DNA of 11,891 bases from Sphingomonadales bacterium (lineage in GTDB: Bacteria > Pseudomonadota > Alphaproteobacteria > Sphingomonadales > Sphingomonadaceae), in contig JAIYAA010000040.1 in the NCBI GenBank assembly GCA_027489295.1, positions 1-11,891 on the forward strand, given 5' to 3'. The notes beneath the pieces were generated by a model. The model was given only the letters and a program-made list of their open reading frames with translations. It was not told the origin of the DNA and searched no databases. Shown here one piece after another: positions 1 through 8,296 of the stretch. Each line of letters opens with the position of its first letter. Position 1 is the stretch's first letter. The translations under genes were made by a program, and so were the position numbers.

Positions 1-41
1 CAAAGACGCGTCGCGCCGAAGCGAAAGAGGAAGTTTCAGGA

Positions 42-824
42 ATGGCCGAATTCCGCCTGCCCAAGAACAGCCGCATCACCAAGGGCCAGGAGCACAAGGC
101 AAGCCCCGAGGCCACGCGGGTTAAGAAGTTCAAAATTTACCGTTACGACCCGGATTCGGGCGAGAACCCCCGCTACGACACGTTCGAGGTCGACCTCGAC
201 GATTGCGGTCCGATGGTTCTCGACGCGCTGATCAAGATCAAGGGCGAGCAGGATTCGTCGCTGACGTTCCGGCGCTCCTGCCGCGAGGGCATCTGCGGTT
301 CCTGCTCGATGAACATCGCCGGCAAGAACGGCCTCGCCTGCACCACCGCGATCGAGGACGTGAAGGGCGAGGTGCAGATCACCCCGCTGCCGCACATGGA
401 CGTGATCAAGGACCTGGTCCCCGATTTCACGCACTTCTATGCGCAGTACGCCTCGATCAAGCCGTGGCTGCAGACGGTCACCACCACGCCGTCGGGCAAG
501 GAGCGCCTTCAGACCCCACAGGACCGCGAGAAGCTGGACGGCCTCTACGAGTGCATCCTGTGCGCCTGCTGCTCGACCTCGTGCCCGAGCTACTGGTGGA
601 ACAGCGACAAGTTCCTGGGCCCGGCGATCCTGCTCCAAGCGTATCGCTGGCTCGCCGACTCGCGGGATGAGATGACCGGCGAGCGGCTCGACCAGCTCGA
701 GGATCCGTTCCGCCTGTATCGCTGCCACACGATCATGAACTGCGCAAACGCCTGCCCGAAGGGCCTGAACCCGGCCAAGGCGATCGCCGAAGTGAAGAAG
801 CTGGCAGCCGAGCGCGTCCTCTGA
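42..824 (+). CDS. sdhB: Succinate dehydrogenase iron-sulfur subunit SdhB
   Basis: This is the iron-sulfur subunit of respiratory complex II, which passes electrons from the flavin of SdhA to quinone at the inner membrane. The 260-residue product has the full cysteine set. C80, C85, C88 and C100 bind the [2Fe-2S] cluster. C171, C174, C177 and C238 fit the [4Fe-4S] cluster. C181, C228 and C234 fit the [3Fe-4S] cluster. Length is normal for the family; the roughly 25-residue lead before the first beta strand ([12 protein letters not shown]) is usual in alphaproteobacteria. The start is supported by AGAGGAAG at 26-33, eight bases upstream. Bases 1-41 contain no stop codon in any forward frame, so the end of the upstream gene (sdhA expected) is not visible. 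A strong terminator follows, so sdhB is probably the last gene of the sdh operon. Identification is secure. Confidence 0.97.
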   Translation: MAEFRLPKNSRITKGQEHKASPEATRVKKFKIYRYDPDSGENPRYDTFEVDLDDCGPMVLDALIKIKGEQDSSLTFRRSCREGICGSCSMNIAGKNGLACTTAIEDVKGEVQITPLPHMDVIKDLVPDFTHFYAQYASIKPWLQTVTTTPSGKERLQTPQDREKLDGLYECILCACCSTSCPSYWWNSDKFLGPAILLQAYRWLADSRDEMTGERLDQLEDPFRLYRCHTIMNCANACPKGLNPAKAIAEVKKLAAERVL

Positions 825-852
825 TCGCCTTTTCTTCATTCTGATAAGAGAC

Positions 853-892
853 AACGAGCTGCCTGGCCCCAACGGCCCGGCAGCTCGTTTTC
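853..892 (+). terminator. Intrinsic terminator of the sdh operon
   Basis: Perfect 11-bp arms AACGAGCTGCC (853-863) and GGCAGCTCGTT (879-889) enclose a further GGCC/GGCC pairing (865-868 with 874-877) and a small loop. The right arm runs into TTTTCGTT. This is a classical rho-independent terminator, 28 bases after the sdhB stop. The next ATG (zapE) is only about 20 bases beyond it. Confidence 0.9.
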
Positions 893-910
893 GTTGGTAG
901 ACCTGGCTCC

Positions 911-2023
911 ATGACTCGCGTTCTCGATCGTTACCGCGCCCTTGTTTCCGCCGGCGAGCTACGGCCCGATCGCGAGCAGGAAGAAGCCGCCGCCCGCCTC
1001 GACGCGCTGGCCGAGGAGCTCCAGGCCGCGCCGCGCAAGGGCAGCGTCCTCTGGCGGATCACCGGCCGCAAGCCGGCGGTGCCGCGCGGGCTGTACCTGT
1101 GGGGCGGTGTCGGCCGCGGCAAGTCGATGCTGATGGACCTGTTCTACGACAGCCTCGACATCCGCCGGAAGCGCCGCGTCCATTTCCACGAATTCATGCT
1201 CGAGGTGCACGAGCGGCTGAACCTCGAGCGGCAGAAGGACACCGCCGATCCGGTGGTCGCCGTCGCCGATGCGTTGGCCGGCGACATCCGCCTGCTCGCG
1301 TTCGACGAGCTGGTGGTGAACAACCCGCCCGATGCGATGATCCTCTCGCGGCTGTTCACCGCGATGATGGCGCACGGCCTCACCGTGGTCGCCACCTCGA
1401 ACCGGCCGCCCCGCGACCTCTACAAGGACGGGCTCAACCGCCAGCTGTTCCTGCCGTTCATCGACCTGATCGGCGAAAAGATGGACGTGCTCGCGCTCAA
1501 CGGCCCGGTGGATTACCGCCGCGACCGGCTGGGCAGCGTCGACACCTGGCTGGTGCCCAACGGCGCCGAGGCCACCGCCACGCTCTCCGCCGCCTTCTTC
1601 CGCCTCACCGACTATCCGGTCGAGGATCGCACGCGCGTGCCCACCTGCGAGGTGCCGATCCCCGGCGGACGGCAGATCCATGTGCCGAAATGCGTGAAGG
1701 GCGTCGCGGTCTTCTCGTTCAAGCGGCTCTGCGGCGAGGCGCGCGGGGCGCCAGACTATCTGGCGATCGCGCGGCGATTCCACACGATCATTCTGGTCGG
1801 CATCCCCAAGCTGGGGCCGGAGAACCGCAACGAAGCCGCCCGCTTCGTCACGCTGGTCGACGCGCTCTATGAGCACAAGGTGAAGCTGCTCGCCGCCGCC
1901 GACGCCGAGCCCGAGCATCTCTACGAAAGCGGCGACGGCCGGTTCGAGTTCGATCGCACGGTCAGCCGGCTGCTCGAAATGCAGTCCGATGAATATCTGG
2001 CCAAGGGCCACGGACAGGATTGA
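911..2023 (+). CDS. zapE: Cell division protein ZapE / AFG1-family ATPase
   Basis: This AFG1-like P-loop ATPase corresponds to bacterial ZapE, known in E. coli as an ATPase that acts on the FtsZ ring; mitochondrial relatives work in inner-membrane protein quality control. The 370-residue product has Walker A GGVGRGKS (65-72, Lys71), the HFHEFM segment (91-96), Walker B LLAFDE (128-133) and a sensor-like ATSNRPP with Asn164. The family's C-terminal part, around the FSFKRLCGEARGAPDY segment and the closing FEFDRTVSRLLEM, is also present. The segment after Walker B reads LVVNNPPDAM where many homologues have FxVxDxxDAM; the DAM part is kept. The start is the only useful Met before Walker A, although its ribosome site is poor (GGTAG near 896-900). 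It follows the sdh terminator closely, so its promoter is unclear. In sphingomonads, as I recall, this gene often lies beside mdh; here other genes separate them. Confidence 0.93.
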   Translation: MTRVLDRYRALVSAGELRPDREQEEAAARLDALAEELQAAPRKGSVLWRITGRKPAVPRGLYLWGGVGRGKSMLMDLFYDSLDIRRKRRVHFHEFMLEVHERLNLERQKDTADPVVAVADALAGDIRLLAFDELVVNNPPDAMILSRLFTAMMAHGLTVVATSNRPPRDLYKDGLNRQLFLPFIDLIGEKMDVLALNGPVDYRRDRLGSVDTWLVPNGAEATATLSAAFFRLTDYPVEDRTRVPTCEVPIPGGRQIHVPKCVKGVAVFSFKRLCGEARGAPDYLAIARRFHTIILVGIPKLGPENRNEAARFVTLVDALYEHKVKLLAAADAEPEHLYESGDGRFEFDRTVSRLLEMQSDEYLAKGHGQD

Positions 2024-2033
2024 TCAGGCCACG

Positions 2034-2061
2034 TTGTAAGTCCATTCTCCCCTTCTACAAT
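2034..2061 (+). promoter_or_regulatory. Candidate sigma70 promoter for the glycoside hydrolase
   Basis: TTGTAA (2034-2039) and TACAAT (2056-2061) are 16 bases apart and match the -35 and -10 consensus at 4/6 and 5/6. The stretch is AT-rich compared with its surroundings and begins 10 bases after the zapE stop. TTGTA and TACAA are also inverted copies of each other, so a dimeric regulator could bind the same bases; that is only a possibility. Transcription would begin near 2068, just before the leader hairpin. Confidence 0.5.
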
Positions 2062-2070
2062 AAGAACGGG

Positions 2071-2088
2071 CTCCGGGTTTTCCCGGAG
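2071..2088 (+). promoter_or_regulatory. Leader hairpin upstream of the glycoside hydrolase
   Basis: CTCCGGG (2071-2077) and CCCGGAG (2082-2088) are perfect 7-bp arms around a TTTT loop. No T-run follows, so a standard terminator is unlikely. The right arm contains most of a GGAGG sequence (2085-2089), and the hairpin would lie almost at the 5' end of a transcript from the candidate promoter. It could protect the mRNA end or affect ribosome access. It could also be a weak terminator for zapE. Confidence 0.55.
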
Positions 2089-2101
2089 GAACAGGGAGAA
2101 G

Positions 2102-3964
2102 ATGATGCGGCGATTGCGCCTTCTCGCAGCCATGGGGCTTGCGTGTCTCGGAATATCCTCGGCCTGGGCGCAGCCCGTGCTCGTCGCGGCGGATCTCCGC
2201 CAGCAGCAGAGCCTCGATGGGCCATGGCACTGGTCGATCGATCCCTACCGCGATGGTCTGGCCGGTTTCCATGGCGAGCCGCCGAACGCGCGCACCAACC
2301 GCGCCGCCGATGTGATCGCCGCCGAGGTGATGCAGGCCAAGCCGCGCACCTTCTTCGAATATGACATGCAGCAGTCGCCGGTAGCCAGCCTGCCGGGATC
2401 GTGGATCGGCCATTCGCCCGAGATGCGGCTGTACCAGGGGCTGGTCTGGTACCAGCGCGACTTCACCGCGGCGGCGCCCAAGGCCGGCAACCGCGTGTTC
2501 CTGCGCATCGGCGCGGCCGAATATCGCTCCTACGTGTATCTCAACGGCAAGCCGCTGGGCGAGCATCGCGGCGGCTACACGCCGTTCGCGTTCGAGGTCA
2601 CCAAGCTGCTGCGGCCGGGTCGCAACCAGGTGACGATCGGCGTCGATTCGGTGCGCACCGCAAATGACGTGCCGCCGCCGGTCACCGACTGGGAGACCTA
2701 TGGCGGCATCACCCGCAGCGTGACGCTCGTGACCGTGCCCGACACCTATGTCGACGATGCCTTTGTCCGTCTGACGGCCGATGGCACCCGCATCGCCGTT
2801 TCGGTGAAGCTGGAGGGCCCGAAGGCGGCCAACACCGTCGTCAAGTTCCGCATCCCAGGCGTCGGCGCCATGCTGGACGGCAAGACCGACGACACCGGCA
2901 AGTGGGACGCGACGCTGCCGGTGCCGCGCGCGCTGGTCCGCTGGTCGCCGGAGAACCCGAAGCTCTACGACATCGCCATCGACGCCGGGGCCGACCATTT
3001 CGCCGATCGCATGGGCTTCCGCACCATCGCGGTGAAGGGCGCCGACATCCTGCTCAACGGCAAGCCGATCTTCCTGCGCGGCATCTCGATGCACGAGGAG
3101 GAGCTGGGCGCCGATCCGGTGCGCGCGATGACGCCGGCGGCGGCCCGCGCGCTGCTGGGGGAGATCAAATACGGCCTGCACGGCAATTTCGTGCGGCTGG
3201 CGCACTATCCGCACAGCGAGTCGACCACCCGCATGGCGGACGAGATGGGCCTTCTGGTATGGAGCGAAATCCCGCTCTACTGGCTCGTCAACTGGAACAA
3301 CCCCGACACGCTGGCCGACGCGCGCCGCATCCTTGCCGAGAACATCCACCGCGACCGCAACCGCGCGTCGATCGTGCTGTGGAGCGTGGCCAATGAAACG
3401 CCGACCAACGATGCGCGCAACGCCTTCCTGCGCACGATGATCGCCGATGTCCGCGCGCTCGATTCAAGCCGTCTGGTCACCGCCGCACTGCTCAGCGGAC
3501 GCGAGGGCAAGGGCATCATGAAGATCGACGATCCGCTGGCCAACGATCTCGATGTCATGGCGATCAACACGTACAATGGCTGGTACACCGACGATGCGCT
3601 GGAGGATCTGGCCAGCCAGGAATGGCGCGGGCCCGCGAACAAGCCGCTGATCTTCTCCGAATTCGGGGCGGATGCGCGCGCCGGCTATCATGATCCGGTG
3701 GCCAGCCCGCACAAGTTCAGCGAGGAATATCAGGCCGACTATTACCGCGCGACGCTGGCGATGGCGGCCAAGGTGCCGTTCCTGCGCGGCATGAGCCCCT
3801 GGATCCTCAAGGACTTTCGCTCGCCGCGGCGCCAGCACCCGATCTATCAGCAGGGCTGGAACCGCAAGGGGCTGATCTCGGAGACCGGCCAGCACAAGCT
3901 CGCCTTCGACGTCCTCGCCGGCGACTATGCCAAGCGCGAGGCAGCAGACGCGGCGAAGAAGTGA
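2102..3964 (+). CDS. Exported glycoside hydrolase family 2, beta-glucuronidase-like
   Basis: This is a retaining family 2 glycosidase. A signal peptide (basic RRLR, hydrophobic core, AWA before Gln24) sends it to the periplasm or beyond. The 620 residues hold a jelly-roll sugar-binding domain (about 100-215), an Ig-like domain (about 215-310) and a TIM barrel (about 315-605). LLNGKPIFLRG (317-327) and VRLAHYPHSE (364-373) are family hallmarks. Asn431-Glu432 is the expected acid/base and Glu520 in FSEFG the nucleophile. Asn587-Arg588-Lys589-Gly590 matches the N-x-K motif that reads the uronate carboxylate in beta-glucuronidases, so an uronide is a more likely substrate than a galactoside. Start: the Met codons at 2102 and 2105 are both possible; GGGAG at 2094-2098 fits 2105 slightly better. 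Base composition resembles the neighbours. No transporter or other carbohydrate gene is adjacent. The family is secure; the substrate is inferred. Confidence 0.9.
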   Translation: MMRRLRLLAAMGLACLGISSAWAQPVLVAADLRQQQSLDGPWHWSIDPYRDGLAGFHGEPPNARTNRAADVIAAEVMQAKPRTFFEYDMQQSPVASLPGSWIGHSPEMRLYQGLVWYQRDFTAAAPKAGNRVFLRIGAAEYRSYVYLNGKPLGEHRGGYTPFAFEVTKLLRPGRNQVTIGVDSVRTANDVPPPVTDWETYGGITRSVTLVTVPDTYVDDAFVRLTADGTRIAVSVKLEGPKAANTVVKFRIPGVGAMLDGKTDDTGKWDATLPVPRALVRWSPENPKLYDIAIDAGADHFADRMGFRTIAVKGADILLNGKPIFLRGISMHEEELGADPVRAMTPAAARALLGEIKYGLHGNFVRLAHYPHSESTTRMADEMGLLVWSEIPLYWLVNWNNPDTLADARRILAENIHRDRNRASIVLWSVANETPTNDARNAFLRTMIADVRALDSSRLVTAALLSGREGKGIMKIDDPLANDLDVMAINTYNGWYTDDALEDLASQEWRGPANKPLIFSEFGADARAGYHDPVASPHKFSEEYQADYYRATLAMAAKVPFLRGMSPWILKDFRSPRRQHPIYQQGWNRKGLISETGQHKLAFDVLAGDYAKREAADAAKK

Positions 3965-3974
3965 TGCAAGCGAT

Positions 3975-3997
3975 GGAGCAGACATAAGGTCTGCTCC
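3975..3997 (+). terminator. Hairpin after the glycoside hydrolase, possible terminator
   Basis: GGAGCAGAC (3975-3983) and GTCTGCTCC (3989-3997) pair perfectly over 9 bp around a 5-base loop, beginning 10 bases after the stop codon. There is no T-run on either strand, so it may be a U-poor terminator or an mRNA 3'-end stabiliser. It lies between convergent genes and could serve both. Confidence 0.55.
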
Positions 3998-4010
3998 AGA
4001 CAGCCCCTAC

Positions 4011-4038
4011 CGTCATCCCCGCGAAGGCGGGGATGACG
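4011..4038. repeat. REP-like extragenic palindrome
   Basis: CGTCATCCCCGC (4011-4022) and GCGGGGATGACG (4027-4038) form a perfect 12-bp stem with a GAAG loop. From memory, palindromes of this kind (CGTCATCCCCGCGAAGGCGG core) are scattered through intergenic spaces of many sphingomonads and other proteobacteria and resemble REP elements. Only one copy is in this window. In the convergent spacer it may also stop transcription from either side. Confidence 0.72.
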
Positions 4039-4064
4039 TGTGGAGCGGGGAGCCGAAGCGCCCC

Positions 4065-5203
4065 CTACCCCTCGATCACATGCGGCACGAACCGGGCGCT
4101 ATTCCCCGTGATCAGCCCGTCCTCGCGAATGCCCATGCCCACCGGCACCCCGTCCACGACCCAGGAACCGATCACCGGATAGCCCGCGCCGAAATCGCGC
4201 AAGTGGTGGAAGCGCTGGTAGATCCAGCCCTGCTCGACATAATCCCCGTCAGTCTCCGCCACGACCTTGTCGCCCCAGCGGATCGAGACATTGGCGCCCT
4301 CGCGCCCGAACCGCGGCTTGGCGACCTGGTCGCCGCCGATCGGCCGGGCGCCCGCCTCCAGCAGGTTGGGGTGGCCGGGAAACAGCTCCCACAGGATCGG
4401 CAGGATCGCCTTGTTGCTCCACAGCGTTTTCCAGATCGGTTCGATCCAGCGCGTGGTCGCCAGGCTGTCGACAAGCATCGGCGCGAAATTCTCGGCGAGC
4501 AGCCATTCCCAGGGGTAGAGGTGGAAGACGGACTCGATCGGCCGATCCGCGCCGTCGACGAAGCGGCGGGAGGCATGCGCCCAGCCGATCGCCGCCATTT
4601 CCACCGCGAGCGTCGACAGCCCTGCCGCCTCGGCCGTGTCGCGGAGATAGGCGACCGTCACGCTGTCCTCGCCGACCGCATCGGCCATGTGCGCGAAATG
4701 GACCGGCCCGCCGCCCAGCAAGGGTGCGATTGCCTGCCACTGGGCGACCAGCGCCTCGTGTATTCCGTTATACTGGTCGAGCGCCGGGAACACCGCCTCC
4801 TTCCAGTCCCACTGAATCACCGCGGCCTCCAGCAAACTGGTCGGCGTATCGCAATTGAACTCGAACAGCTTGGGCGGGCCGTCGCCCGCATAGCCGAGAT
4901 CGAACCGCCCGAAGTTGAGCGCGGGCGGCTCCGCTTCCCACGCGGCCGCCACGGCCTCCCAGGCCGGCCGCGGAATGCCCAGCTCACCCAGCCGGCCTTC
5001 GGCAATCAGATGCTCGCCCGCCGCCAGATAGAGCCGGTAAAGCTCGGCGCTCGCCGCCTCGATCTCGGCAATCTCGGCAGCGGTGAAGGCGTAGCAGGCG
5101 CTCTCGTCCCAATAGGGCTGCCCGTCGAGGCTGTGCCAGACCAGCCCGAGCGACTCGACCCGCGCCTGCCAGTCGGCGCGCGGCGAAACCGTGGTGCGGC
5201 GCA

Positions 5204-5204
<1 letters not shown>
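4065..5204 (-). CDS. ATP-grasp acid-amine ligase, YgiC/glutathionylspermidine synthase-like
   Basis: This 379-residue protein belongs to the C-terminal ATP-grasp family of glutathionylspermidine synthase (YgiC/YjfC type), whose members join a carboxylate to an amine using ATP. YgiC is a similar size. Visible hallmarks are NFGRFDLGY (97-105), KLFEFNCDTPTSLLE (112-126), WSNKAILPILWELFPGHP (262-279), the nucleotide and metal loop KPRFGREGANVS (296-307), and GSWVVDGVPVGMGIRED (346-362). No amidase domain is present, so it is the synthetase half only. The ATG at 5202-5204 gives the family's usual start; reading further upstream would enter the overlapping lipoprotein gene. The stop of that gene and this start share one base (TGATG), which suggests translational coupling. 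No signal peptide is seen, so it should be cytoplasmic. The natural substrate of this subfamily is not established. Confidence 0.88.
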
Positions 5205-7344
<2,140 letters not shown>

Positions 7345-8229
7345 ATGAGCATCCTCGTCGACAAGAACACCAAGGTCATCGTCCAGGGGATGACCGGTGC
7401 CACCGGCACGTTCCACACCGAGCAGGCGCTTGCCTATGGCACGCAGATGGTCGGCGGCGTTACCCCCGGCAAGGGCGGTAGCACGCATATCGGCCTGCCG
7501 GTGTTCAACACGGTCGCCGAAGCCAAGTCCAAGACCGGCGCTGACGCCAGCGTGATCTACGTGCCGCCCCCCTTCGCGGCGGATTCGATCCTCGAGGCGA
7601 TCGACGCCGAGATCCCGCTGATCGTCGCGATCACCGAAGGCATTCCGGTGCTCGACATGGTCAAGGTGAAGCGCGCGCTTTCGGGCTCCAAGTCGCGCCT
7701 GATCGGCCCGAACTGCCCGGGCGTGCTGACGCCGGGCGAGTGCAAGATCGGCATCATGCCGGGCTCGATCTTCTCCAAGGGCTCGGTGGGCGTCGTGTCG
7801 CGCTCGGGCACCCTCACCTATGAGGCGGTGTTCCAGACCACCAATGCGGGCCTGGGCCAGACCACGGCCGTCGGCATCGGCGGCGATCCGGTCAACGGCA
7901 CCAACTTCATCGACGTGCTCGAGCTGTTCCTGGCGGACGATGCCACCCAGTCGATCATCATGATCGGCGAGATCGGTGGCTCGGCCGAGGAAGAAGCCGC
8001 GCAGTTCCTGATCGACGAGGCCAAGCGTGGCCGCAAGAAGCCGATGGCCGGCTTCATCGCGGGCCGCACCGCGCCTCCGGGCCGCCGCATGGGCCATGCC
8101 GGCGCGATCGTCTCGGGCGGCCAGGGCGGCGCCGAGGACAAGATCGCGGCGATGGAAGCCGCCGGCATCCGCGTTTCCCCCAGCCCCTCGCTGCTCGGCG
8201 AGACGCTGCTCGAAGCGCTCAAGGGCTAA
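7345..8229 (+). CDS. sucD: Succinyl-CoA synthetase alpha subunit SucD
   Basis: SucD binds CoA and carries the phosphohistidine of succinyl-CoA synthetase, which makes ATP or GTP from succinyl-CoA together with the beta subunit SucC. The 294 residues show the CoA-binding segment [11 protein letters not shown] (15-25), PGKGG (41-45), GPNCPG (121-126), SRSGTLTYE (152-160), GIGGDP (177-182), and His251 in [13 protein letters not shown] as the phosphorylated histidine. Length is close to the usual 290 or so. The start codon directly follows the stop of the upstream gene with no gap, so coupling is likely. No sucC is present in the window; SucD would need a partner encoded elsewhere. The gene is intact. 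Confidence 0.97.
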   Translation: MSILVDKNTKVIVQGMTGATGTFHTEQALAYGTQMVGGVTPGKGGSTHIGLPVFNTVAEAKSKTGADASVIYVPPPFAADSILEAIDAEIPLIVAITEGIPVLDMVKVKRALSGSKSRLIGPNCPGVLTPGECKIGIMPGSIFSKGSVGVVSRSGTLTYEAVFQTTNAGLGQTTAVGIGGDPVNGTNFIDVLELFLADDATQSIIMIGEIGGSAEEEAAQFLIDEAKRGRKKPMAGFIAGRTAPPGRRMGHAGAIVSGGQGGAEDKIAAMEAAGIRVSPSPSLLGETLLEALKG

Positions 8230-8239
8230 ACTGCAACGG

Positions 8240-8273
8240 TAGCGCTCCTATATAGGTGGGAGTGGGAGCGCTA
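8240..8273 (+). promoter_or_regulatory. Perfect inverted repeat between sucD and sucA
   Basis: TAGCGCTCC (8240-8248) and GGAGCGCTA (8265-8273) are perfect 9-bp arms with a 16-base spacer. The spacer, with the last bases of the left arm, also holds the 10-bp palindrome CCTATATAGG (8247-8256). There is no following T-run, so it is not a standard terminator. It could be an mRNA processing or stability hairpin that sets sucA expression, or a protein-binding site, since each arm contains AGCGCT. A promoter using TATATA (8249-8254) as -10 is conceivable but has no good -35. Confidence 0.55.
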
Positions 8274-8281
8274 ACACGAAC

Positions 8282-8296
8282 GGAAGCATGATCATG
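8282..8296 (+). promoter_or_regulatory. sucA ribosome binding site deciding the start
   Basis: GGAAG (8282-8286) is 1 base from the ATG at 8288 but 7 bases from the in-frame ATG at 8294. Spacing favours 8294, which gives the N-terminus [14 protein letters not shown], in line with what I recall of sphingomonad SucA proteins. Confidence 0.65.

Noticed and set aside
1..41. The end of an upstream gene (sdhA).
   Set aside because: No stop codon and no recognisable SdhA C-terminus can be read in these bases, so no partial gene is called.
4011..4038. A palindrome that could be taken as a CRISPR repeat.
   Set aside because: It is a single copy with no spaced repeats and no cas genes nearby; it fits a REP-like element.
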